Assembly: GCA_031379885.1 (NCBI GenBank)
Contig: JANNFN010000180.1
Location: forward strand, 1 to 20,661
DNA from: Methylotenera_A sp031379885
Lineage (GTDB): Bacteria > Pseudomonadota > Gammaproteobacteria > Burkholderiales > Methylophilaceae
DNA: 20,661 bases
Direction: 5' to 3'
Shown here: positions 6,241-13,145 of the stretch, piece by piece
How the letters are laid out: each line of letters starts with the position of its first letter
Numbering within the stretch: the stretch's first letter is position 1
Translations under genes and position numbers: made by a program
The notes under the pieces: model-generated
Seen by the model: the letters and a program-made list of their open reading frames with translations, nothing else
What the model was told of the DNA's origin: nothing
Database searches by the model: none

Positions 6241-7448
6241 AGGCTGGTTGGCAAGTAAAGCCTTTAGCTGCGATTAGTAAGCTATTCGCAGATGGCGATT
6301 GGATAGAAAGCAAAGATCAATCTGCTGATGGCGTGCGATTAGTTCAAACTGGCAATGTTGGCGAAGGTTTTTTTAAAGACCGTGGTGAAAAAGCTCGTTA
6401 TATTTCAAAAGAAACATTTGTAAGATTGCGTTGCACTGAAATCTTTGAAGGTGATTGCTTAATTTCTAGATTACCAGACCCCGTTGGTCGCAGTTGTTTG
6501 TTACCTGATACAGGCGAACGAATGATTACAGCCGTTGACTGTACGATTGTAAGATTTGATAGCAGTCAATTCTTGCCTGATCTTTTTGTTTATTACACGC
6601 AATCAAGTGTCTATTTAAACAACGTAGATAAAGAAACTTCAGGAACAACAAGAAAACGTATAAGCAGAAGTAAACTTGGTGAAATTTCCATTCCAGTACC
6701 ACCAGTTGAACAACAACAACGCATCGTAACCATACTCGACCAAGCATTTGAGGGCATTGCCAAAGCGCGCGCAAATGCAGAACAAAACCTGCAAAACGCC
6801 CGCGCCTTGTTCGAAAGCCACCTGCAATCGGTATTTTCAAACGCGGAAAATAATAATGAATTGGTGGTGCTATCCGACTTGGCTACTGACATTACAGATG
6901 GCGACCACATGCCACCGCCTAAAGCCGAAAATGGCATACCATTTATAACGATTGGTAATATCGTAAAAGACACGAGAACAATAGATTTCAATGATACCTT
7001 TAAGGTGCCGGCTGAATATTTCAATAAATTAAAAGCGAATAAAAAACCAAAACTTGGTGATGTTTTATATACCGTAACAGGTTCTTTTGGCATACCTGTT
7101 TTAGTGAAAGATAATAAAGAGTTTTGTTTCCAACGACACATTGGTCTAATACGCCCCAAATCTGATGTGAGTAGTGAGTGGCTTTGCTATTTACTTAGCT
7201 CACCCCAGCTTTTAAAACAGGCTAACGATGGCGCAACTGGAACTGCACAAAAAACAGTTTCATTAAAAGTTCTTAGAGGTTTTCAAGTACCGAACTTACC
7301 TATTGATAAGCAAAATGAATTGGTCGTTGAATTGGATGCGATATCAAAAGAAACCCAACGCCTAGAAGCCATCTACCAACGCAAAATCACTCTACTGGAT
7401 GAACTGAAAAAATCACTATTGCAGCAGGCGTTTGCGGGCGAATTGTAA
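6237..7448 (+). CDS. hsdS: Type I restriction-modification system specificity subunit
   Basis: DNA-recognition subunit that sets the bipartite target sequence for methylation and cleavage. The 403-aa protein has the classic two-repeat layout: target recognition domain 1 (about 1-150), a central conserved spacer (IPVPPVEQQQRIVTILDQAF then a long helix rich in A, E and R, about 150-200), target recognition domain 2 (about 205-340), and a C-terminal conserved region with LPIDKQNELVVELD and a long helix ending LLQQAFAGEL. The two helical regions form the coiled-coil spacer in known structures. Both recognition domains look intact, so the unit should recognise a two-part site. It starts inside the hsdM stop. 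hsdR, the expected next gene, is displaced by 1.28 kb. Confidence 0.93.
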   Translation: MKAGWQVKPLAAISKLFADGDWIESKDQSADGVRLVQTGNVGEGFFKDRGEKARYISKETFVRLRCTEIFEGDCLISRLPDPVGRSCLLPDTGERMITAVDCTIVRFDSSQFLPDLFVYYTQSSVYLNNVDKETSGTTRKRISRSKLGEISIPVPPVEQQQRIVTILDQAFEGIAKARANAEQNLQNARALFESHLQSVFSNAENNNELVVLSDLATDITDGDHMPPPKAENGIPFITIGNIVKDTRTIDFNDTFKVPAEYFNKLKANKKPKLGDVLYTVTGSFGIPVLVKDNKEFCFQRHIGLIRPKSDVSSEWLCYLLSSPQLLKQANDGATGTAQKTVSLKVLRGFQVPNLPIDKQNELVVELDAISKETQRLEAIYQRKITLLDELKKSLLQQAFAGEL

Positions 7449-7585
7449 GATAAAATCTGTTATTTCATGGTTTAAACACCTTAAGCCAGTATTTGGCTTC
7501 CCCAATTTTCTAAACCACTAAAGTGGTAAGAAAAGTGTGAAAACACCTGCCCTGCAGGCCAATATCCGTGCGGGTTACAGGGCAT

Positions 7586-7664
7586 GTCATTCTGAGCCTG
7601 AAGTTTATCTAGGCTAAAGAACCCATTGAGTACATCTGGACTGCCACGCTACGCTCGCAGTGAC
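7586..7664. repeat. Degenerate palindromic intergenic repeat
   Basis: It begins GTCATTCTGAGC (7586-7597) and ends GCTCGCAGTGAC (7653-7664), whose reverse complement matches the start at 9 of 12 positions. The inner part holds a local hairpin around CTGCCACGCTACGCTCGCAG. This type of GTCATTCTGAGC repeat is common between genes in many proteobacteria. It suggests that this gap has collected mobile or repetitive debris. Confidence 0.5.
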
Positions 7665-7753
7665 GGGGGTGATGTGTATAAAAAACAGCATTTTCTATAC
7701 ACGTTTACTACAACGTGATAAGAATTTACGATTTTCTTTACATGTTGCGCTTA

Positions 7754-7850
7754 TGTCGATGTAATCGACACATCTTTAATATGTGTCGATAAAATTGAAA
7801 AATATCGACATATTTTCTTAACGTGTCGACAAATTTAATATTTATCGACA
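7754..7850. repeat. Three tandem TGTCGA/TCGACA hairpins upstream of DUF3800
   Basis: Hairpin 1 is TGTCGAT (7754-7760) with ATCGACA (7764-7770), loop GTA. Hairpin 2 is TGTCGAT (7784-7790) with ATCGACA (7804-7810), with outer AATATG/CATATT pairing. Hairpin 3 is TGTCGA (7824-7829) with TCGACA (7845-7850), plus inner AAAT/ATTT pairing. Centres are about 35 and 40 bases apart, and the set ends 35 bases before the DUF3800 ATG. It could be a multi-site operator or a structured 5' leader RNA. Confidence 0.75.
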
Positions 7851-7885
7851 TAGAATGACATGATTGGATAAATACTAAGAATAAA

Positions 7886-8626
7886 ATGACTGAACATTCT
7901 GAATATATTGTTTTTGTTGATGAAAGTGGTGACCACGGCTTAGATGCAATTGATGCAGGTTACCCAATGTTTGTATTGGCATTTTGTATTATTAAAAAAT
8001 CAGATTACGTTAATCAACTGACCCCTGCGATACAACGTGTTAAATTTAAGCACTTTGGTCACGATAACGTGATTCTTCACGAGCGTGATATTCGCAAAGA
8101 TATTGGCGATTTTGTGTCATTAAAAACACGTGAAAAGAAATCTGCTTTTATGGACGATTTAACGGCGATTGTAGAAGCTACGCCATTTACTTTGATTACT
8201 TGCGTGATTAGAAAAGATCAGCTAAAGAAGCGATATGCTGAACCTGACAACCCTTATCATATTGCGATGGGGTTTGGGCTAGAGCGTACATTTTACTTCT
8301 TACGCTCGCAAGGTGCATTAACAACTAAAACACATGTGATTGTTGAAAAACGCGGTAAAAAAGAAGATGCTGAATTAGAGCTGGAATTTAGAAGAGTTTG
8401 CGACCGTGGTAATTACGAAAAAGTATTGTTGCCATTTGAAGCTGTTTTTCTAGACAAAAAGAGTAACAATGCGGGGTTGCAGTTAGCTGATTTGGTTGCG
8501 AGACCTGTAGGGCTTAGCGTGTTTAAACCTGAACAACCGAATCGTGCTTATGATGCATTAAAAACAAAGTTTTACGCTAATGACAAAGGTACTATTAAAG
8601 GATGGGGAATTAAATGCTTCCCATAA
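7886..8626 (+). CDS. DUF3800 domain-containing protein
   Basis: 246-aa cytosolic protein of unknown function. It opens with the DUF3800 signature VDESGDHG (acidic D12, E13, D16), continues with HERDIRK (H65, E66), a VIVEKRGKKEDAEL segment and the C-terminal QLADLVARPVG (D202). The spaced acidic residues suit a metal-dependent nuclease of RNase-H-like type, which is an inference from the family pattern; no activity is established to my knowledge. The gene sits between hsdS and hsdR, where it does not belong to the standard type I operon. It is visibly more AT-rich than hsdM and hsdR, suggesting separate acquisition. Tandem hairpins lie upstream and a compact structured segment downstream. Rfam contains several RNA motifs named after DUF3800 for their association with such genes. 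The ribosome binding site is weak (AAGAA). Confidence 0.85.
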   Translation: MTEHSEYIVFVDESGDHGLDAIDAGYPMFVLAFCIIKKSDYVNQLTPAIQRVKFKHFGHDNVILHERDIRKDIGDFVSLKTREKKSAFMDDLTAIVEATPFTLITCVIRKDQLKKRYAEPDNPYHIAMGFGLERTFYFLRSQGALTTKTHVIVEKRGKKEDAELELEFRRVCDRGNYEKVLLPFEAVFLDKKSNNAGLQLADLVARPVGLSVFKPEQPNRAYDALKTKFYANDKGTIKGWGIKCFP

Positions 8627-8636
8627 AAAAACAAAA

Positions 8637-8718
8637 GGCCCCGATGCTTCCACCGAGACCTAGTGCCGACCGGGAATCCCCAATCCATAATCTATGGACG
8701 CATAGTAATGCACTTTAG
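8637..8718 (+). ncRNA. Candidate structured RNA between DUF3800 and hsdR
   Basis: An outer stem CTAGTGC (8660-8666) can pair with GCACTTTAG (8710-8718, two bulged bases). It would enclose the hairpins GGG-AAT-CCC (8672-8680) and TCCATA-ATC-TATGGA (8684-8698). An alternative hairpin GCAT-AGTA-ATGC (8700-8711) competes with the outer stem, so two folds are possible. Upstream GGCCCC and ACCGAGACC may belong to it. It lies 10 bases after the DUF3800 stop and ends 5 bases before the hsdR start. I suspect one of the DUF3800-associated RNA motifs, not verified by covariance search. Confidence 0.5.
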
Positions 8719-8723
8719 TTCAT

Positions 8724-11078
8724 TTGGCAATAGACTGGCACACCATGAATGAAGCCGAAACCCGCGCAGAACTCATCGACCCAGCCCTAAAGGCCGCTGG
8801 CTGGGGCGTGGTAGATGGTAGCCGAGTGATGCGCGAGTGCCACATTACGCAAGGGCGCTTGCAGGGCGCAGGGCAAAGAACCAAACCAGAAATTGCCGAT
8901 TATGTGTTGGTTTACAAAAACCGTAAACTGGCGGTGATAGAGGCCAAGCGCGCAGCATTGCATTACACCGAAGGCTTGGCGCAAGCCAAAGCTTATGCCA
9001 CCAAACTGGAAACGCGCTTTACTTATGCCACCAATGGCAAGCAGATTTATGCGGTGGATATGCAAACTGGGCGTGAGCAGGATGTGTTGCGCTTCCCCAG
9101 CCCAGATGAATTGTGGCAGCAAACTTTTGCCGAGGCGAACCAGTGGCGCGATAAGTTTAACAGTGTGCCGTTTGAAGATGTGGGCGGCACTAAAGGCGCG
9201 CGCTATTACCAAGAAAACGCGATTAACCATGTGCTGGAGGCGTTAGCCGGCGGCCAGCAGCGTATATTGCTGACTTTGGCGACAGGTACGGGCAAGACGT
9301 TTGTGGCTTTTCAAATTGCTTGGAAGTTATTTCAAAGCCGCTGGAATTTAAGCCGCGAGCCCAGCCGCAGGCCAAGAGTGTTGTTTCTGGCTGACCGCAA
9401 TATATTAGCGAACCAAGCTTATAACGCTTTCTCTGCCTTTGCCGAAGACGCTTTAGTGCGCATTAAGCCCGATGAAATAAGCAAAAAAGGCCGCGTGCCT
9501 AAAAATGGTAGTATTTTCTTTACTATTTTTCAGACCTTTATGAGTGGTAAAGATGCAGAAGGCCAGCCAGCGCCGAACTTTGGCGAATATCCGCCAGATT
9601 TTTTTGATTTGATTATTATCGATGAGTGTCACCGTGGTGGCGCGAATGATGAGAGTAATTGGCGCGGTATTTTGGAGTATTTTAGCCCCGCTGTGCAATT
9701 GGGTTTAACCGCAACGCCCAAGCGCAAAGATAACGCCGATACATACGCCTATTTTGGTGAGCCTGTGTATAGCTACTCGCTTAAAGAAGGTATTAACGAT
9801 GGGTTTTTAACGCCATTTAAAGTAAAACAGATTGCGACTACTTTAGATGAATATGTTTATACCGCTGATGATTACTTGGTGGAAGGCGATATTGAAGAAG
9901 GTAAGCGTTACCTTGAGGCAGATTTTAATCGCATTATTGAAATAAAGCAGCGTGAGGAATATCGCGTAAAACTAATGATGCAGCAAATTGATCAACGCGA
10001 AAAAACGCTGGTATTTTGCGCCACGCAAGACCATGCCTTGGCGGTGCGTGATTTAATCAATCAGCTTAAGACGAGTAAAGACCCAAATTATTGTGTGCGC
10101 GTAACGGCCGCAGATGGCGAGCGTGGTGAGCAGTTTCTGCGCGATTTTCAAGACAATGAAAAAAGCATCCCAACCATTCTCACCACCTCACAGAAGCTTT
10201 CTACAGGCGTAGATGCACGCAATGTGCGCAATATTGTACTGATGCGACCTGTGAATAGCATGATTGAGTTTAAGCAAATTATCGGGCGCGGGACACGGCT
10301 ATATGATGGTAAAGATTACTTTACCATTTATGATTTTGTAAAAGCGCACCACCACTTTAGTGACCCAGAGTGGGATGGCGAACCAATTGAGTTGGTGGAA
10401 AACTTAAGCAGTGGATATACAGAAAAAAAGCTCCGCGAACCTACAGAGGTAAAACAACCTGAGGCCGAGTACGAGGCCAAGAAGAAAATTAAAGTGAAGC
10501 TGCGCGATGGCAAAGAGCGCGCCATACAACACATGATGGCAACCACGTTTTGGAGCGCGGACGGCAGACCAATGTCATCCGCACAGTTTATGGAAGCACT
10601 GTTTGGCGTAGTGCCAGAGTTTTTTAAGAATGAAGATGAGCTGCGAGAAATTTGGAGCGTCCCAGAAACGCGAAAAAAACTGCTGGAAGGCTTGGCTGAT
10701 AAGGGTTTTGGCAAAGCGCAGTTAGCCGAAATGCAAAAAATGATTGATGCTGAAAATAGCGATATTTATGATGTGCTAGCCAATGTGGCGTATTCACTCA
10801 CACCGCTTACGCGCACAGAGCGTGCTAGCACCGCGCAGGTTAAAATCCACCAATCTTTTAAAGACCAACATAAAGATAAGCAGGAAGGATTTTTGGCTTT
10901 TGTTTTGTCGCAATATATAAAACAAGGTGTGGATGAATTAAGCCAAGAAAAACTAAAAGGCTTGTTAGAGCTTAAATATCAATCTGTGCATGACGCTACA
11001 CAAGTGCTGGGTAATCCCAATGAAATTCGGCAGCTTTTTGTTGGGTTTCAAAAGTATTTATATCAAACTAATTTCTAG
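8724..11078 (+). CDS. hsdR: Type I restriction-modification system endonuclease/translocase subunit
   Basis: ATP-driven DNA translocase and nuclease that cuts unmethylated DNA far from the HsdMS-bound site. The 784-aa product resembles the shorter EcoEI-type HsdR. A PD-(D/E)xK nuclease domain comes first (D59, E73-A-K75), then Walker A ATGTGKT (186-192), DECH at 300-303, LTATPKR, a second RecA-like domain with QIIGRGTR at 518-525, and a C-terminal helical domain that binds HsdM. All expected catalytic residues are present. The start is uncertain: TTG at 8724 is the only start codon between the upstream stop and the ATG at 8745, which would begin MNEAETRAEL. Neither has a Shine-Dalgarno, and the preceding structured segment ends within a few bases, so translation may depend on RNA folding or coupling. 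Confidence 0.93.
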   Translation: MAIDWHTMNEAETRAELIDPALKAAGWGVVDGSRVMRECHITQGRLQGAGQRTKPEIADYVLVYKNRKLAVIEAKRAALHYTEGLAQAKAYATKLETRFTYATNGKQIYAVDMQTGREQDVLRFPSPDELWQQTFAEANQWRDKFNSVPFEDVGGTKGARYYQENAINHVLEALAGGQQRILLTLATGTGKTFVAFQIAWKLFQSRWNLSREPSRRPRVLFLADRNILANQAYNAFSAFAEDALVRIKPDEISKKGRVPKNGSIFFTIFQTFMSGKDAEGQPAPNFGEYPPDFFDLIIIDECHRGGANDESNWRGILEYFSPAVQLGLTATPKRKDNADTYAYFGEPVYSYSLKEGINDGFLTPFKVKQIATTLDEYVYTADDYLVEGDIEEGKRYLEADFNRIIEIKQREEYRVKLMMQQIDQREKTLVFCATQDHALAVRDLINQLKTSKDPNYCVRVTAADGERGEQFLRDFQDNEKSIPTILTTSQKLSTGVDARNVRNIVLMRPVNSMIEFKQIIGRGTRLYDGKDYFTIYDFVKAHHHFSDPEWDGEPIELVENLSSGYTEKKLREPTEVKQPEAEYEAKKKIKVKLRDGKERAIQHMMATTFWSADGRPMSSAQFMEALFGVVPEFFKNEDELREIWSVPETRKKLLEGLADKGFGKAQLAEMQKMIDAENSDIYDVLANVAYSLTPLTRTERASTAQVKIHQSFKDQHKDKQEGFLAFVLSQYIKQGVDELSQEKLKGLLELKYQSVHDATQVLGNPNEIRQLFVGFQKYLYQTNF

Positions 11079-11103
11079 CTTAACAAAAAATTTTGGTACA
11101 TCA

Positions 11104-11136
11104 AAAAAGCCCAGTGATTTCTCACTAGGCTTTTTA
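11104..11136. terminator. Bidirectional terminator between hsdR and the SWIB gene
   Basis: AAAAAGCCCAGTGA (11104-11117) pairs with TCACTAGGCTTTTT (11122-11135) except for one C-A mismatch; the loop is TTTC. It is flanked by A-run and T-run and serves two convergent genes. Near-copies lie at 12261 and 12900. Confidence 0.85.
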
Positions 11137-11169
11137 ATATCTAAAACTTACTAATTGCTTTAAACTAAA

Positions 11170-11496
11170 TTAAGCGATGTTAGCGCCAACAATAGCGGCC
11201 ATTTGCATCATATCCACTGTTTCGCCAACTTTAATGTTGGTTAAATCGGTTACTTTACCTGTCTTGCTGGTTGATTTTGTATTTTTGAAAATTGGGTGCA
11301 GTTTTGCGTCGCAAACAATGTATTTGCCTGCGTTTTCTGCTTTGCCGTTTACAGTTTTAGTCTGTAATTTGTTAGCTTTAATGTAATCCCATATTTTTTT
11401 GGTGATTTCAGTACGTGGTAGTGAAGCCGCGCCAACTAAGGCTGCTAGCTCACTTTTCATTTTAACTGGGGTGCTTAAACCTTTTGCTTCTGCCAT
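11170..11496 (-). CDS. SWIB/MDM2 domain-containing protein
   Basis: A 108-aa single-domain protein. The SWIB fold is recognised by STPVKMKSELAALVG, LPRTEITKKIWDYIKANKLQ, the middle KYIVCDAKLHPIF segment and the C-terminal VDMMQMAAIVGANI. In eukaryotes SWIB domains occur in chromatin-remodelling subunits. Bacteria carry stand-alone forms, or fusions to topoisomerase, whose role is not established; a DNA-associated function is an inference. A lysine-rich stretch (NTKSTSKTGKVTDLTNIK) interrupts the domain. GAGGA lies 7 bases before the ATG, a strong site, so it is probably well expressed. It converges with hsdR and diverges from the CAP-family gene across a 199-base gap. Confidence 0.9.
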   Translation of the reverse strand: MAEAKGLSTPVKMKSELAALVGAASLPRTEITKKIWDYIKANKLQTKTVNGKAENAGKYIVCDAKLHPIFKNTKSTSKTGKVTDLTNIKVGETVDMMQMAAIVGANIA

Positions 11497-11695
11497 TTTA
11501 CTATCCTCTACTTTTTGTTTAGGGTGTTGATTAAACTTTGTTAATCTTTAAGTATGGCACATTCAAACGCATTGGCGCAAACAGATTATGATAAACATGC
11601 GTAATAGCTTAGATGAAGGTTTTAATATTTTAGATTTATTCTGTATATTTAACATGCAGGGAACTGATGTTGGTAATAGGTAGGTCATATCACTT

Positions 11696-12229
11696 ATGAA
11701 GAAATGTACAAGCTTTGCCATTCTGCCCATTGCTTTGCTGTTAGCCTTGCCTGCGCAAGCTGCAAAAGTAGAGCCCGCGGCTATTATTGCTGCGCATAAC
11801 AAATTACGTGCAGAAGTGGGCGTAACCAAAAAGCTTACATACTCAAAAACTTTGGCGGCAAGCGCGCAAGCTTGGGCAAATAATTTAAAGCGCACCAACC
11901 ATTGCCAAATGCGCCATAGCGAGCCAGATGGAAAATATGGCGAAAACCTTTTTTGGGGTAGCGCGGTGGATTGGACTGATGGCCGCAAAGAGCTGCAAAA
12001 AGTATCATCTAAACGGGTGGTAGAAGATTGGGGCAGCGAAAAAGCTGATTATGATTACAACAGCAACCAATGCGCAGCTGGGGCGATGTGCGGCCATTAC
12101 ACGCAGATAGTTTGGCGCACGACGACAAAAGTGGGCTGTGGCGTGGCGGTATGCGAGGATACTAAAGAACAAGTGTGGGCATGCCAATACCAACCTGCGG
12201 GCAATTGGCTGGGCAAAAAACCTTATTAA
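11696..12229 (+). CDS. Exported CAP/SCP-family (PR-1-like) protein
   Basis: A 177-aa secreted protein. The signal peptide is MKKCTSFAILPIALLLALPAQA with predicted cleavage after residue 22. The mature part is one CAP domain with AAHNKLRAEVG, the CAP hallmarks GENLFWG and CGHYTQIVWRTTTKVGCG, and the closing YQPAGNWLG. The conserved His and Glu positions of the CAP cavity are present, and several cysteines (HCQM, QCAAG, MCGHY, GCG, VCED, ACQY) suit disulfides in the periplasm or outside. It is closer to plant PR-1 and animal SCP proteins than to the shorter YkwD-type bacterial ones. Function is unknown; sterol, lipid or peptide binding is reported for relatives. The ribosome binding site is weak (AGG some 10 bases upstream). 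A terminator follows 31 bases later. Confidence 0.9.
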   Translation: MKKCTSFAILPIALLLALPAQAAKVEPAAIIAAHNKLRAEVGVTKKLTYSKTLAASAQAWANNLKRTNHCQMRHSEPDGKYGENLFWGSAVDWTDGRKELQKVSSKRVVEDWGSEKADYDYNSNQCAAGAMCGHYTQIVWRTTTKVGCGVAVCEDTKEQVWACQYQPAGNWLGKKPY

Positions 12230-12260
12230 TTATTTACAAACTGATGAGTTAGCGAAAACA

Positions 12261-12292
12261 AAAAAGCCCAGTGATTTCTCACTGAGCTTTTT
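12261..12292. terminator. Bidirectional terminator between CAP and PepSY genes
   Basis: AAAAAGCCCAGTGA (12261-12274) pairs with TCACTGAGCTTTTT (12279-12292) with one mismatch and the loop TTTC. It is almost the same sequence as the hairpin at 11104 and sits between convergent genes. Confidence 0.85.
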
Positions 12293-12303
12293 AAAACTAA
12301 CAG

Positions 12304-12831
12304 TTATTCTTTGCCTATTTGATACTCTTCGTAGCTCACTTCTGCAATTTTGCCAGTTGTTGCATCTACTTCAACTTTAATTTCTTCATTGTCTGCTTCT
12401 AAAATATCAAACTCGTAAGAGGCTTTGCCATCTGCTTCTAGTTCGTATTCTGTTTCAACCAATTTACCTGGGTGTGCGGCTAATGCTGTGGCTAAGGCAT
12501 CTGCTTCTGTTACTTTAGCCAGCGCTGTAAATGTAGCATCATCGGCTTTAACTTCCTCTTCAACCTCAGTCACTTTGCCAGATTTTACATCGCATTCTAT
12601 ATCCCATGACGTGCCATCTGCCGATTCAATATCAAACTCGTAAACGCCTCTTTTTTTCTCTGATTTGAACTCAGCTTTAACAATGCTACCCTCGTGTTTA
12701 GTCAGCGCAGCTTTAACGCATTTACCCAAACTATCGTAAGCTTTAAGTTTGATGGTTTCGTGCCCTGCCACGGCTGTATTTGTAAAAAATACTGCCGCTA
12801 TTAAACTAGCGCCAATTGTTAAGCGAAACAT
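12304..12831 (-). CDS. Exported tandem PepSY-like domain protein
   Basis: A 175-aa periplasmic protein. Signal peptide MFRLTIGASLIAAVFFTNTAVA, cleavage expected after residue 22. Two tandem PepSY-type units follow. The first has KCVKAALTKHEGSIVKAEF, YEFDIESADGTSWDIECD and SGKVTEVEEE; the second has ALATALAAHPGKLVETEYE, YEFDILEADNEEIKVEVD and TGKIAEVSYEE. PepSY domains are linked to protease inhibition or redox modules; here the role is unknown. The mature protein is very acidic. AGGAGA lies 5 bases before the ATG. It converges with the CAP-family gene, and pqqA copy 1 lies upstream with a terminator in between, so it is a separate unit. Confidence 0.85.
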   Translation of the reverse strand: MFRLTIGASLIAAVFFTNTAVAGHETIKLKAYDSLGKCVKAALTKHEGSIVKAEFKSEKKRGVYEFDIESADGTSWDIECDVKSGKVTEVEEEVKADDATFTALAKVTEADALATALAAHPGKLVETEYELEADGKASYEFDILEADNEEIKVEVDATTGKIAEVSYEEYQIGKE

Positions 12832-12899
12832 ATTAATCTCCTAAATATTAATAACCATTTATTACAAAATTATTTAAACATTTACAAATAACACTTACA

Positions 12900-12931
12900 A
12901 AAAAGCCCAGCGATTGCTCACTGGGCTTTTT
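12900..12931 (-). terminator. Terminator of pqqA copy 1
   Basis: AAAAAGCCCAG (12900-12910) pairs perfectly with CTGGGCTTTTT (12921-12931), with two more pairs in the inner loop. On the minus strand the stem ends in a T-run, 25 bases after the pqqA stop. It is the third near-copy of the hairpin at 11104 and 12261. Confidence 0.85.
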
Positions 12932-12956
12932 AAAATTTAATTAACCCTAATTAAAC

Positions 12957-13028
12957 TTATTTATTCATTACGTACATTGTTACTTCAAAGCCAAAACGCA
13001 TTTCTGTAGCTGCTGGTGTTGTCCACAT
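12957..13028 (-). CDS. pqqA: PQQ precursor peptide PqqA, copy 1
   Basis: A 23-aa ribosomally made peptide that supplies the glutamate and tyrosine joined into pyrroloquinoline quinone, cofactor of methanol dehydrogenase and other quinoproteins. It begins MWTTPAATEM and ends with the diagnostic E15-VTM-Y19 followed by VMNK. E15 and Y19 are the two residues crosslinked by PqqE. AAAGGAAA lies 8 bases before the ATG. The gene stands alone: its terminator starts 25 bases after the stop, the FeS-photolyase gene ends 117 bases upstream, and no pqqB-E gene is in the window. The peptide is identical to copy 2; the only coding difference is the Asn22 codon (AAT here, AAC there). Confidence 0.93.
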   Translation of the reverse strand: MWTTPAATEMRFGFEVTMYVMNK

Positions 13029-13118
13029 GATAAATTTCCTTTTAAAGTTTGGCGTCTCACAATGATTCGCTTCATGTATTGCATTATGCGTGCCAATTTT
13101 AAACTTGCTCTATGCGCA
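13029..13118 (-). promoter_or_regulatory. pqqA copy 1 leader and presumed promoter
   Basis: The first 48 bases upstream of the ATG are identical to those of copy 2, and similarity continues with scattered changes to about 13117. CATAAT, a possible -10, lies inside the conserved block (minus strand, near 13082-13087), with shared GCATAG and TTTAAAA motifs upstream, but no consensus -35 stands out. Confidence 0.5.
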
Positions 13119-13145
13119 TCACGTAAAGTTAGCCAATGATTTTAC

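Larger units (their letters stand above)
7449..7885. other. Long intergenic region between hsdS and the DUF3800 gene, rich in repeats
   Basis: No convincing gene. In order it holds: a small hairpin AAGCCA/TGGCTT (7483-7499); a hairpin ACCACT/AGTGGT near 7515-7528; a 26-base scrap resembling the end of pth (7548-7573); a degenerate intergenic repeat (7586-7664); a hairpin CACGTT/AACGTG (7700-7717); and three tandem TGTCGA hairpins (7754-7850). No clean terminator closes hsdS, and no clear promoter was identified for the next gene. Confidence 0.7.

Noticed and set aside
7754..7850. CRISPR-like array
   Set aside because: The repeated box is only 6-7 bases, spacers are irregular (about 3-15 bases) and alternate in orientation, and no cas gene is near. 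The pattern fits tandem hairpins.
3939..11100. Integrase-type att site at tRNA-Met
   Set aside because: I looked for a second copy of the tRNA 3' end (TTCAAGTCCC and neighbours) downstream up to the SWIB gene and found none; no integrase is present.
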